Positions 23,092 through 30,914 are shown, numbered from the stretch's first letter. The stretch: DNA of 42,862 bases from JAAFIP01 sp043728315 (GCA_043728315.1 JAYTMT010000128.1:1-42862); one strand, 5' to 3'. Notes: a model not told the origin generated them from the letters alone. Numbers and translations are program-made.

Positions 23092-24477
23092 ATGATTCAC
23101 CAAGTTTTAAATTCGATTGACAGCGCTTGGATGCGCCTGTCGCAGTTGCCTTCTCGCAAGGCGGCCGCTGCCGTGGCGGCGCTGCTTTTGGGCACGGGTG
23201 CCACTGCTTTTGCCGTGGCCAATTTGGTGCCCGATGCGTCCCAAGTGCCGGTGCTGCAAATAGTGGAGCCGGTGCAAAGCTTGCAATCTCAGACCGATCC
23301 CCAGGCTGTTTTGCAGTCTGGCCAGCCGCGCAGCCTGCTGTCGGCCGACGCGCTGGCCGATTTGCGCCTGTACCGCTCTGACATCACCCGATCTACCGAC
23401 AGTGCCGACACGGTGCTGCGCCGTTTGGGCGTGAACGACCCGCAAGCGGCCAACTACTTGCGCGCTGACAACGCAGCACGCGCTGGCGTTTGGGGCCGCC
23501 CAGGCCGCATTGTGGCCGCTGAGGTGGACCCAAGCCAGCGCTTAACCAAACTCACGGTGCGCTGGGCTCCGCAAGACGACGGCATGTTCAACCGCCTCAC
23601 CGTGGAGCGCAGCGCCAGCGGCTACAGCACCAAACTCGAAACTGCGCCTTTGCTAGCCAGCACGCGCCTAGCAGGCGGGGTGATTCGCTCATCGCTCTTT
23701 GCCGCAACGGACGATGCCAGCATCCCCGATGCCGTTGCTTTGCAAATTGCCGAAATTTTCGAGTCCGAGATTGATTTTCACAGCGATTTGCGCCGTGGCG
23801 ACCGCTTCAGCGTGGTGTACGAAACGCTGCAAGCCGATGGCGAGCCGATCCGTGCTGGCAAGGTGCTCAGCGCCGAATTCGTCAACGGCGGCAAAACACG
23901 CCAAGCCATGTGGTTTCAAGAAAGCGGCTCGGCTAAGGGTGGCTACTACGGCTTTGACGGCAAAAGCACGCGCCACGCTTACCTTGCTTCGCCGCTGGAG
24001 TTCTCCCGGGTGAGCAGCGGTTTTAAGATGCGCTTTCACCCGATTTTGCAAAAATGGCGCGCCCACTTAGGCGTAGACTTTGCAGCGGCCACTGGCACGC
24101 CTGTGCGCTCGGTGGGTGATGGCGAGGTGAGCTTTGCAGGCTGGCAAAACGGCTTTGGCAATGTGGTGTTTGTGCGCCACCGCAACGACCACGAAACCGT
24201 GTATGCCCACCTGAGCAAAATCATGGTCAAAAAAGGCCAACGCATCAGCCAAAGCGAGTATGTGGGCTTGGTGGGAGCCACTGGCTGGGCGACTGGCCCG
24301 CACCTGCATTTTGAGTTTCGCATAGCTGGCCAGCACCACGACCCCATGACGATTGCGCAGCAAAGCGAGTCCGTGCCAATCAATGCCGCATCGCGCCCCG
24401 CCTTTGAGCGCTTGGCCAAAGTGCTGCAACCCCAGCTGCAAGCAGCCGCGGGCATGCGCTTGGCCAGCGCGCAGTAG
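23092..24477 (+). CDS. M23 family peptidoglycan endopeptidase (MepM-like)
   Basis: A LytM-domain zinc peptidase expected to cut peptide cross-links of the cell wall in the periplasm. The 461-residue protein has one N-terminal membrane anchor (about 26-46), an uncharacterised middle part with a LysM/OapA-like stretch (TVLRRLGVNDPQAANYLRA), and the M23 domain from about 305. Zinc ligands are visible: H325 and D329 in RAHLGVDF, and H406 in PHLHFEF; H373 and H404 complete the site. The ATG at 23092 is chosen over an overlapping GTG. Its position between tyrS and anmK is a wall-metabolism neighbourhood I recognise from related bacteria. Confidence 0.92.
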   Translation: MIHQVLNSIDSAWMRLSQLPSRKAAAAVAALLLGTGATAFAVANLVPDASQVPVLQIVEPVQSLQSQTDPQAVLQSGQPRSLLSADALADLRLYRSDITRSTDSADTVLRRLGVNDPQAANYLRADNAARAGVWGRPGRIVAAEVDPSQRLTKLTVRWAPQDDGMFNRLTVERSASGYSTKLETAPLLASTRLAGGVIRSSLFAATDDASIPDAVALQIAEIFESEIDFHSDLRRGDRFSVVYETLQADGEPIRAGKVLSAEFVNGGKTRQAMWFQESGSAKGGYYGFDGKSTRHAYLASPLEFSRVSSGFKMRFHPILQKWRAHLGVDFAAATGTPVRSVGDGEVSFAGWQNGFGNVVFVRHRNDHETVYAHLSKIMVKKGQRISQSEYVGLVGATGWATGPHLHFEFRIAGQHHDPMTIAQQSESVPINAASRPAFERLAKVLQPQLQAAAGMRLASAQ

Positions 24478-24517
24478 TTTTGCGCGGCTAGCCCCTAGTT
24501 TTTGGCTGCTGTTGCCC

Positions 24518-25711
24518 ATGGCTAATCCGCAAAGCCAGCTACCAGCCCAGTACATCATTGGCCTGATGTCGGGCACCTCGCTAGACGGGGTAGACGGTGT
24601 ATTAGTGGAGTTTTTTGAAGAAAAAACCCGCAATGTCAGCGTCATATCGTCATCTTTCGCTCCACAATTAGTAGCAGAGCTGCTGGCGCTCAACACCTCG
24701 GGAGTAGACGAATTACAGCGCGGCGCGCGCGCGGCCAACGCGCTGGCGCAGGTGTATGCGCAGGTGGTACATGGCCTTTTGGCTGACTCTGGCCTAGAGC
24801 CCAGCCAAATCAGCGCCATCGGAGTGCATGGCCAAACGGTGCGCCACCAGCCGCAGTGGCTCGCCGCTGGTCAAGATGGACAGTTGGGTTTAAGTAATCA
24901 GACCGACAAGACTGACATGGCTGGCTACACCATCCAGCTAAACAACCCCGCCTTACTGGCTGAATTAACAGGCATCGATGTGGTGGCCGATTTTCGCGGC
25001 CGCGACGTGGCCGCCCGCGGGCAGGGCGCGCCACTTGCACCGTTTTTTCACCAAGCGTGGTTTGCGCAAGCGGGCCGCAGCGTGGGCGTGCTCAATATTG
25101 GCGGCATCAGTAACCTCACGGTGCTAGATGGCGCGCACATCGCCGCTGGCTTTGACTGCGGCCCGGGCAACGCGCTCATGGACATGTGGTGCAAGCAGCA
25201 CACCGGCGCCGCCTATGACGATGCTGGCGCGTGGGCAGCGGGCGGTGCGGTGCATGCACCGCTCTTGCACGCTCTGCAAAACGAAGCATACTTTGCCCTA
25301 CCAGCGCCCAAGAGCACGGGGCGTGATTTGTTTAACGCGGCGTGGTTAAACGCCAAACGCGCGTCTTTTGCAGATATAAACCCACGCGATGTGCAAGCCA
25401 CCCTCACCGAGCTGACCGCATGGGCCTGCGCGCAAAGCTTGTTTGCGTATCCAGCGGCCAGCGAGTTAATCGTCTGCGGCGGCGGCGCGCTCAACAGCCA
25501 TTTGATGCGCCGCATCAGCGCCTTGGTGCAAGCGCAGCTGCCAGCTGTGCATGTGCACTCCAGCGCCCAGCGCGGCCTGCCGCCCCTGCAAGTAGAAGCC
25601 ACCGCCTTTGCGTGGCTCGCCCGCAAGATGCTGCTGCGTGAAGCGCTGCCTTTGTATACAGTCACGGGAGCGCGTGGGGCGAGGGTGCTGGGGGCTTTGT
25701 ATCCTGCTTAA
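24518..25711 (+). CDS. anmK: Anhydro-N-acetylmuramic acid kinase
   Basis: Phosphorylates and opens 1,6-anhydro-MurNAc to MurNAc-6-phosphate in cell-wall recycling. The 397-residue product starts just before IIGLMSGTSLDGVDGVL (ATP-binding loop, about 13-29). Further motifs: GVHGQTVRHQP, DFRGRDVAARGQGAPLAPFFH, NIGGISNLT, GFDCGPGNALMD and CGGGALNSHLM. The ATG at 24518 fits; a longer frame to 24353 would overlap the M23 gene. Residues about 31-52 (EFFEEKTRNVSVISS onward) come from a dispersed-element copy, replacing a variable strand between the ATP loop and the first helix. The enzyme otherwise looks complete. Confidence 0.93.
   Translation: MANPQSQLPAQYIIGLMSGTSLDGVDGVLVEFFEEKTRNVSVISSSFAPQLVAELLALNTSGVDELQRGARAANALAQVYAQVVHGLLADSGLEPSQISAIGVHGQTVRHQPQWLAAGQDGQLGLSNQTDKTDMAGYTIQLNNPALLAELTGIDVVADFRGRDVAARGQGAPLAPFFHQAWFAQAGRSVGVLNIGGISNLTVLDGAHIAAGFDCGPGNALMDMWCKQHTGAAYDDAGAWAAGGAVHAPLLHALQNEAYFALPAPKSTGRDLFNAAWLNAKRASFADINPRDVQATLTELTAWACAQSLFAYPAASELIVCGGGALNSHLMRRISALVQAQLPAVHVHSSAQRGLPPLQVEATAFAWLARKMLLREALPLYTVTGARGARVLGALYPA
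24610..24675 (+). repeat. Dispersed 60-bp element, copy 3, in anmK
   Basis: Forward copy: TTTTTTGAAGAAAAAAC head, core AATGTCAGCGTCATATCGTC, tail TTAGTAGC. It is translated in the frame that gives NVSVISS. Confidence 0.88.
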
Positions 25712-25733
25712 TTTTTGTACGGCTTAGCCGCCC

Positions 25734-25932
25734 GCGACCGCGCCAGTGCGCTGCCCGCTCGCGCCCAGAGTGCCGGCCCGCTGCGCGGGAAGCATCTCCA
25801 GTACTCGCTTTTTGGGGAGTGTTCATAACTCGGGCTTCGCCCTCAAACAGATGAACACTCTGATCCCAAAAAGCTGCGTGCTTCGAGCCCGTCCCCATGG
25901 ATGCCAAGCCGGCAGCGCACTTGCGCGGTCGC
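25734..25932. repeat. Long imperfect inverted repeat (about 200-bp foldback)
   Basis: The outer arms (25734-25755 and 25911-25932) match over 22 bp with one mismatch: GCGACCGCGC ... GCGCGGTCGC. Two inner blocks also pair: GCTTTTTGGG (25807-25816) with CCCAAAAAGC (25865-25874), and GTGTTCAT (25819-25826) with ATGAACAC (25851-25858). The apex carries GGGCTTCGCCC, a tight hairpin. The parts between are less well paired. It could be a non-autonomous mobile foldback, a structured RNA or a strong terminator after anmK. Confidence 0.85.
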
Positions 25933-25974
25933 AGTCTGGGTGGCTACTAGGGCAGCGCTTACGCACTTACATTT

Positions 25975-26044
25975 GCATTTTTAAGAAAAAAAGCGACAAT
26001 GTCACCGTCATATGGTCATAGTACACTATGCTTTTTATAGTAAA
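25975..26044 (+). repeat. Dispersed 60-bp element, copy 4, intergenic
   Basis: Forward copy in non-coding DNA, useful as a reference for the element's limits: TTTTTAAGAAAAAAAGCG head, core AATGTCACCGTCATATGGTC, then ATAGTACACTATGC and TTTTTATAGTAA. Confidence 0.88.
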
Positions 26045-26152
26045 TATTTTTTTCTACAGTTAAAAAAGCAACAGTGACCCATGCCAGTCCAAACCCCAAT
26101 TCGTAGTCTATAGTTGCAACCAATCACCTTATGCTTCACAAGGAGAACGCGC

Positions 26153-26584
26153 TTGGCATTTGAATGGAAATACGCTACCGATGGCATGAACTGGGACGAA
26201 CTCTCGGCCTTGTATCGGCTTGCACCGCTCGGCGACAAGAATGTCGCGCACCTGCAAAACGTGTTTGCCAGCAGCATGTTTAAGTGCTTCGTGTACGAAA
26301 ACGCCAAGCTAGTTGGGGTGGGCAGGGCCTTAGCCGACGGTGCGGATTGTTCCTATATTTGTGACATCGCCGTTCTTCCCAGCCATCAAGGCACGGGCTT
26401 AGGCAAACAACTCGTCACGCACTTTATTGAAGTATCCCGAGGTCACAAGAAGATCATCCTCTATGCGGTGCCTGGCAAAGAAGCCTTCTACAAGAAGTTT
26501 GGTTTCAAGCGCATGTGTACCGCCATGGCAATCTTCGAGAATCAGAGTATTGCAATGGAGCGCGGGTACATAGATGAAGCTTAA
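26153..26584 (+). CDS. GNAT-family N-acetyltransferase
   Basis: A small Gcn5-related acetyltransferase that moves an acetyl group from acetyl-CoA to an unknown amine. The 143-residue product has the acetyl-CoA motif A as ICDIAVLPSHQGTGLGKQLV (Q/RxxGxG/A form) and the C-terminal YAVPGKEAFYKKFGFKRM typical of the fold. No ATG fits; a TTG at 26153 has AGGAG 7 bases upstream and is taken as the start. A longer frame from 26114 lacks a ribosome site. Codon use is more AT-rich than in the neighbours. Substrate unknown. Confidence 0.82.
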   Translation: MAFEWKYATDGMNWDELSALYRLAPLGDKNVAHLQNVFASSMFKCFVYENAKLVGVGRALADGADCSYICDIAVLPSHQGTGLGKQLVTHFIEVSRGHKKIILYAVPGKEAFYKKFGFKRMCTAMAIFENQSIAMERGYIDEA

Positions 26585-26667
26585 CTCCTCATGTCAAGCG
26601 TTGAGGCATCATGCAAGGACACGATGTCGTCCTTTGCGAGCTTGATGGTGTTAACGAACTTCACTTT

Positions 26668-26722
26668 CAATAGCAAACAATGACCATATCACGCTGACAT
26701 TGGCCAAAATTTCTACAAAAAC
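26668..26722 (-). repeat. Dispersed 60-bp element, copy 5, at the end of the TetR gene
   Basis: Reverse copy whose core on the minus strand is AATGTCAGCGTGATATGGTC. It starts at the stop codon of the TetR gene: the last codons and stop (TTTTTGTAG on the minus strand) resemble the element's end, so insertion may have set the present C-terminus. Confidence 0.8.
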
Positions 26723-27459
26723 CCAGTTTCCAGCGTCTGAATCACCTCATCGGCAAAAGCGCTGTAGCTCATGGGGCCGTCGGGGCGCAGCCAAGTGAAA
26801 GTCCAGTTGATCATGCCGAACAGCATCATGGTGACTGCTACGGGGTTGGCGCTGGCCATGCGCTGGGGGTAGGCGCGCTGGAGGCTGCGGGCTACGGCGG
26901 CTACGATGTCGCGCTGGCGCTGGATGATGAGGCTGCGTTGGGACAATGGTGGAGGCTGCGATTGGGGCAGTGATTGGGGTGATTTTTGATGCAATGGTTG
27001 GATTTTTTCTGCATGAGAAGTGTGTAGCTCGTTAGGCTCAGCATACCCAAGCGCCGTAGTGGGCACTAACACTGCGCCTGCCCCGTCCACCGTGTCGCTT
27101 AAAAACTTGGTGTCGTTGAGCAGGGCCACGTGTTTGTCGGCCGAGTGCTCGTATTCCATTAAAAAGCTGCGCACCAAGGCGTGCAGTGCCTCGCGGTCGC
27201 TTAAGGATTGGCGCTGGGCCCGCGCTTCTGATTCGCCCACCAAAGCCAGCAGGCGCTGGGTGTAACGGTCGAGCAGGTCAAACAACAGGGCTTCTTTGCT
27301 GTCGTAGTAGTGGTAAATGCGGGCTTTGGACGCGCCCAGCGCCTGCGCCACAGCGGCCATGCTGGCGGCGGGGTAGCTCATTTGGGCGAAGCAGCGGGCG
27401 GCGGCGTCCAAAATGGCATCGCGTTTGAGCTGGTGGTCGGCGGATTGGGGGCGGGCCAT
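26713..27459 (-). CDS. TetR-family transcriptional regulator with a linker insertion
   Basis: A TetR repressor: residues about 11-57 form the helix-turn-helix domain (AILDAAARCFAQ, SMAAVAQALGASKARIYHYYDSKEALL). The ligand domain holds VRSFLMEYEHSADKHVALLNDTKFL and, after a long interruption, RQRDIVAAVARSLQRAYP. Between them about 55 residues (122-177) are low-complexity, rich in Gln, Pro and Ser (PQSLPQSQPPPLSQ), where homologues as I know them run almost directly through. The protein is therefore longer (248 residues) than usual. Expected role: control of a fatty-acyl or aromatic catabolic operon, but no target is adjacent. Confidence 0.85.
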   Translation of the reverse strand: MARPQSADHQLKRDAILDAAARCFAQMSYPAASMAAVAQALGASKARIYHYYDSKEALLFDLLDRYTQRLLALVGESEARAQRQSLSDREALHALVRSFLMEYEHSADKHVALLNDTKFLSDTVDGAGAVLVPTTALGYAEPNELHTSHAEKIQPLHQKSPQSLPQSQPPPLSQRSLIIQRQRDIVAAVARSLQRAYPQRMASANPVAVTMMLFGMINWTFTWLRPDGPMSYSAFADEVIQTLETGFL

Positions 27460-27613
27460 GGTGGGTAGTTAAAAATGAAGGGCTAAAACTGCGATTTCGG
27501 GCTGAGCCAGTGTGCCAAGCTGGAGTGGTTCAACGGCGAAATGGCAAGGCTTGAATACAAGTGCAGGCGTGGGGTGTAGTATTGCACGGCATTTACTTAA
27601 CGGAGATCAAACC

Positions 27614-28012
27614 ATGGCATCCCAAGATTTTGCCCAGTATTGCTGCGAGCTGCTCAGCGCCGCGGGCCCGTGCGCGGCCAAGCGCATGTTTGGCGGCTTT
27701 GGCATCAGTATTGATGGGCTCACCATTGCCCTGGTGGTTGATTTGGGCAGTGGAGAGCTGCTGTGGCTCAAGGCCGACGAGGCCAGCCGCGCCCAGTACG
27801 AAGCCGCAGGCTGCGCCCGCTTCACCTACGACACCAAGCTGGGCCCGCGTGGGGTGAACTACTACAGCGCCCCCGATGAAGCCATGGAATCGCAAGACGC
27901 CATGCGCCCGTGGGCGCGCTTGGCGCTGGATTGCGCTTTGAAAGCCCGCAAACCCGTCAAAGTCCCTATTCTTAAGAAAAAACCTGCCAATGTCAGCGTC
28001 AAAAGGTCATAG
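27614..28012 (+). CDS. TfoX N-terminal domain protein
   Basis: A one-domain protein of the TfoX_N family; the full-length TfoX/Sxy regulates competence genes, but stand-alone N-terminal domains have no settled role. The 132-residue product has CAAKRMFGGFGISIDGLTIAL (about 18-38), LWLKADEASRAQYEAAG, and the family's YYSAPDEA. GGAG precedes the ATG at 27614. The last 14 residues and the stop codon come from dispersed-element copy 6 (ILKKKPANVSVKRS, then TAG inside the element). It overlaps the convergent DUF2917 frame by about 150 bp because that frame also reads through the element. Confidence 0.85.
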   Translation: MASQDFAQYCCELLSAAGPCAAKRMFGGFGISIDGLTIALVVDLGSGELLWLKADEASRAQYEAAGCARFTYDTKLGPRGVNYYSAPDEAMESQDAMRPWARLALDCALKARKPVKVPILKKKPANVSVKRS

Positions 28013-28539
28013 CTCGCTATTAAAAATGTAGTAATAATGGGCGGTGGGCTGCTGGCATCGCTGCTCTGACTGCTGGCCAAACTGGCCGTATAGGCAAGCT
28101 GCTGGCTTGCTGAATAACGGGCTACTGGCGCTGCCTGCGCCACGCAGATGGGCAGAGGATCCCAGTCTAAATAAACGGTTTCTTGCATGCCTGCAGCTGG
28201 CGCTAGCCCAGCGCCAGTGTCACGGCGCAGCGCCCAAGGCTCTATCACCAAGGCCTCGCCCGCTTTCACCAAGAGGCTTTGGCCAGCGCTCAAAAAATGG
28301 TCACCCGGCTGGCTGGGCAGGGTGGCCCACACGCTGCCCTGCTGGATGCGCAAAAGCGCGTCGTGCTGGGGGCGCAGCCCCAGAGCGCGGCCTGATTCAA
28401 CGCGAAAACTGCCTGCGTGGCTGGGGAGTGTCGCAGTCGGGAGTGTCGCAGTCGTGCGCGCAGAGAGTGACTCAATGGTGGGCAGGGCAGATGGCATGGC
28501 GCAAGGGTTTGCTAAAGAGTGGGGTGATGCTGTGTACAT
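27862..28539 (-). CDS. DUF2917 protein with a read-through C-terminus
   Basis: DUF2917 proteins are small cupin-like proteins of Burkholderiales with no known function. Here the domain is at about 44-102: FRVESGRALGLRPQHDALLR, GSVWATLPSQPGDHFLSAGQ, SLLVKAGEALVIEPW. The ATG at 28539 has AAAGGA about 8 bases upstream. Past residue about 168 the frame enters dispersed-element copy 6 in reverse (ASYDLLTLTLAGFFLRIG) and then runs antisense through 100 bp of the TfoX gene before a stop at 27862. The last 55 or so residues are therefore unlikely to be original. Residues 29-40 hold a duplicated TATLP, from a 15-bp tandem repeat. It is divergent from a LysR gene, which may control it. Confidence 0.72.
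   Translation of the reverse strand: MYTASPHSLANPCAMPSALPTIESLSARTTATLPTATLPSHAGSFRVESGRALGLRPQHDALLRIQQGSVWATLPSQPGDHFLSAGQSLLVKAGEALVIEPWALRRDTGAGLAPAAGMQETVYLDWDPLPICVAQAAPVARYSASQQLAYTASLASSQSSDASSPPPIITTFLIASYDLLTLTLAGFFLRIGTLTGLRAFKAQSSAKRAHGRMASCDSMASSGAL
27966..28033 (+). repeat. Dispersed 60-bp element, copy 6, at a convergent gene junction
   Basis: Forward copy: CTTAAGAAAAAACCTGCC head, core AATGTCAGCGTCAAAAGGTC, then ATAGCTCGCTATTAAAAATG. The plus-strand TAG in it stops the TfoX-domain gene; the minus strand is open and is read by the DUF2917 frame. Confidence 0.88.
28424..28453. repeat. 15-bp tandem duplication in the DUF2917 gene
   Basis: GGGAGTGTCGCAGTC twice, head to tail and perfect. 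It encodes the repeated TATLP near the N-terminus of the DUF2917 protein, before the conserved domain. Confidence 0.9.
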
Positions 28540-28704
28540 GGTGCTGTCCTTTGGTGTAGGTTGGGTGGTGTGGTTTGATTGATGCGTAAATGGCGCGTTT
28601 GAGAAAGGCCATGATGCGCGCAAAATAGTTGCCAGTCCAATGAAATAGCAGTACACTATTCATTCTAATTACGCATGAATAAAATTTTTCACAAAGGACG
28701 CACT

Positions 28705-29694
28705 ATGCTGCATTCCCAAACCCATTTGCGCACCCGCCCCATCGGCGCTGGCAATCTGCGCGCCTTTGAGGCTGTCTCGCGGCACTTAAATTTTCGAGCG
28801 GCCGCTGATGAGCTGGCGCTCACCCAATCAGCCGTATCACGCCAGATTCAGGCGCTAGAAGAAGAAGTGGGTGCTAGCCTTTTTCACCGCCATACCCGTG
28901 CGGTGGAAATGTCGGCCGCTGGTGCGGTGCTGCTGCGCACGGTAGTGCCTAGCCTAGAGCGCATTGATGGAGCGGTGCGCCAGATCCGCTCTAACACTGG
29001 GCGCAAGATGGTGGCGCTGTCGACTTTTGCGTCTTTCGCATCACTGTGGCTGATTCCACGGCTCGAAGCATTCCAACGCGAAAACGCCGATGTAGACATC
29101 CGCATTGATGCTTCAGACTCATTGGTGGAGCTAGAAACCTCCGATTTAGACCTCGTTTTGCGCTACGGGCCTGCCTCGTCTATGCCCGCAGGGGCGGTGC
29201 GTTTGTTTGGCGAGCAGCTCACGCCTGTGGCCAGTCCGTGGCTGCTCAAGTCCAGCCCCAGCATCAAAACCGCGCAAGATTTCTCGCGTTTTACCCTCAT
29301 AGAGGCCGGGGACGCCCAGCGCACCCACCTAGAGTGGCTGTCGTGGCGGCGCTGGTTTGACGAAAAAGACCTGAAAAAAACCGATGCTGCCCGCTGGCTC
29401 TACTTCAGCTATGCCTACCAAATGGTGCAAGCGGCTCTTACGGGCCAAGGCATCGTGCTGGCGCGCCTGCCCCTGATAGCCGAGAGCATGGCCAATGGCG
29501 ACTTGGTCGAACCCCTGCCCAAGCTGCGCATGGACAGCCCCATGGCCTACTGGCTCATTGTGGGCCCGCGCAGCAGCGCCAAACCCGAAATCGCCGCTTT
29601 TTGCAACTGGCTGCGCACGCAGGCGCGCATCACGCGCGAAGCGATTGGGGAGATGCCTGATTCGGATGTGCTTACGGGGTCGTTGGACGATTGA
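28705..29694 (+). CDS. LysR-family transcriptional regulator (GcvA-like)
   Basis: LysR-type regulator: the winged helix-turn-helix lies at about 15-75 (NLRAFEAVSRHLNFRAAADELALTQSAVSRQIQALEEEVG, spanning the recognition helix), followed by a periplasmic-binding-like effector domain (VALSTFASFASLWLIPRLEAF). The SLWLIPRL segment is typical of GcvA-like members. The ATG at 28705 has AAAGGA 7 bases upstream and is preferred over an ATG at 28675; the product is 329 residues. It is divergent from the DUF2917 gene with 165 bp between, the usual layout for a LysR regulator and its target. The effector is unknown. Confidence 0.88.
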   Translation: MLHSQTHLRTRPIGAGNLRAFEAVSRHLNFRAAADELALTQSAVSRQIQALEEEVGASLFHRHTRAVEMSAAGAVLLRTVVPSLERIDGAVRQIRSNTGRKMVALSTFASFASLWLIPRLEAFQRENADVDIRIDASDSLVELETSDLDLVLRYGPASSMPAGAVRLFGEQLTPVASPWLLKSSPSIKTAQDFSRFTLIEAGDAQRTHLEWLSWRRWFDEKDLKKTDAARWLYFSYAYQMVQAALTGQGIVLARLPLIAESMANGDLVEPLPKLRMDSPMAYWLIVGPRSSAKPEIAAFCNWLRTQARITREAIGEMPDSDVLTGSLDD

Positions 29695-29707
29695 GCCCAA
29701 CGGGCAT

Positions 29708-30784
29708 TTAAGGAAGCTTTTTCGGCTCAACAAAGCGCACCACGCCCGCCGTGTTTTCTGGCGAATTGCCCACCTGACACGCCTGCGCATTGAGCTGGCG
29801 CGTCCACTGGCTAAAACGCAGCAGCTCGGGCGGGCTCATGATGCAGGCGGCTTGGCCAAAGGGGTGGCCCAGGTGCAGCAGCTGGTGGCCGATTTCGTGG
29901 GTGAGGATGGCGGCAGCGGCTTCTACTGCATCTGTGCTTTGGCCAGCGGTGTCGCCCCGCAGCGCACGGGTAGTGGGGTCTTGCGACAGCATGGGAAACA
30001 AGCTGAGCACCGACACCGTGGCATGGCGCGAGGCGAGCGATTGCATGGTTAGCCCAGCGCTCACGCCACCGCGCAGAGCACTGTGCACAAAATTCTCTAG
30101 GTATTCCACGCTGGCCAATAATTGGTTGGTAATGACTACTTCAAACGGCCATGGTGCAAGCAGGGGCGCACTGATCCAGCCCAAGTATTCGTGCAGGGGT
30201 GAGTCATCCAGCAGGGGCTTACCATCCAGCGCCTGCAGCTGCGTCCAGCCTGCGTAGCGCGCCAGTTGGGTGTCAATGAGTGCTTGGGCAAAAGTCAGTG
30301 CGTTAGTGGGCACGGTGTTGCTGAGCAGGTGGGGTGTGGCAAAAGCGATTTGTGCGCTCAGGGCGTCGTGGTTGCGTGGCAGGTTTTTCGCCGTGGTTTC
30401 CACAAGGCGTTTACGGTCTCCTGTGCCGTTTTTGAAGTCGTAGGTGAGCGCTTTGGTTTTGCTCCAAAAATCCGCGTTCATGCCTGCAAAAAGCGTGTGG
30501 ATAGGGCGCTCGTCGATGTCGGAGAATTGAAGATGCAAGCCAAAATGCGCCTGCACCATCTCGGCTGTGCGTGCCAGCACACCAGCGAGCAGCTCGGGCG
30601 ATGCCCGCTCTATGCGCGGGTTGTGCGCATAGACCACACGCATGGGCTGGGGCTTACTGGGCTTGGGAAGAGGCAAAAATCGCCGTGGAAAATACAAATC
30701 GCCCAGCGTGGCTTGAGCCATGGCAGCAGATGAAGCAAAAACAGATGAAAAAGCGCTGGCAAGAAGTAACCCGCGCCGAGACAT
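29708..30784 (-). CDS. Secreted zincin-like protein of unknown function
   Basis: I do not recognise a named family. The 358-residue product starts with a signal peptide bearing a twin-arginine-like MSRRGLLLASAFSSVFAS and ending near AMA/Q, so it should leave the cytosol. Near the C-terminus it has AAAILTHEIGHQLLHLGHPFG: H296, E297 and H300 make an HExxH zinc site, with H304 and H307 as candidate third ligands, followed at M316 by CIMSPPE, like a Met-turn. That pattern suggests a metzincin-like protease, though the spacing (HExxHxxxHxxH) is not the textbook one. A 23-bp perfect inverted repeat begins right at the start codon; longer frames up to 30904 merely translate it. Low similarity to its neighbours in content; single gene. 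Confidence 0.72.
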   Translation of the reverse strand: MSRRGLLLASAFSSVFASSAAMAQATLGDLYFPRRFLPLPKPSKPQPMRVVYAHNPRIERASPELLAGVLARTAEMVQAHFGLHLQFSDIDERPIHTLFAGMNADFWSKTKALTYDFKNGTGDRKRLVETTAKNLPRNHDALSAQIAFATPHLLSNTVPTNALTFAQALIDTQLARYAGWTQLQALDGKPLLDDSPLHEYLGWISAPLLAPWPFEVVITNQLLASVEYLENFVHSALRGGVSAGLTMQSLASRHATVSVLSLFPMLSQDPTTRALRGDTAGQSTDAVEAAAAILTHEIGHQLLHLGHPFGQAACIMSPPELLRFSQWTRQLNAQACQVGNSPENTAGVVRFVEPKKLP

Positions 30785-30785
30785 G

Positions 30786-30867
30786 CCAAGCGCGCCAGAG
30801 TTACGCCGAACGGAGGATTTTGGGTACTCCCGCATGACGACGGGCGGCGTAACTCTGGCGCGCTTGG
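30786..30867. repeat. 23-bp perfect inverted repeat at the zincin start
   Basis: Arms at 30786-30808 and 30845-30867 are perfect complements over 23 bp (CCAAGCGCGCCAGAGTTACG then CCG), separated by 36 bp. The inner end of the pair lies in the leader and the outer left end is one base from the zincin ATG, so the transcript's leader would fold into a very stable hairpin over the ribosome site. The look is that of a small mobile hairpin element. Confidence 0.92.
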
Positions 30868-30914
30868 GCGCTGCCAGATCAAAGAAGGGGAGTCCAGAAA
30901 ACACAGCAAAAGAC

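Larger units (their letters stand above)
25712..26152. other. Gene-free stretch with a foldback and an element copy
   Basis: About 440 bp between anmK and the GNAT gene with no gene I can support. It holds the long inverted repeat 25734-25932, dispersed-element copy 4 (25975-26044), and then roughly 100 bp of AT-richer leader before the GNAT start. Open frames crossing the foldback (for example 25662-25907 minus) look like chance translations of the palindrome. Confidence 0.7.

Noticed and set aside
25662..25907. 81-codon minus-strand frame over the foldback
   Set aside because: It crosses the inverted repeat and the end of anmK, has no ribosome site, and its sequence is explained by the palindrome.
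26613..26637. Possible terminator after the GNAT gene (GCAAGGAC paired with GTCCTTTGC)
   Set aside because: The stem needs a bulge and no T-tract follows on either strand.
30785..30904. N-terminal extension of the zincin to 30904
   Set aside because: The extra 40 residues only translate the 23-bp inverted repeat and its spacer, and they come before a proper signal peptide.
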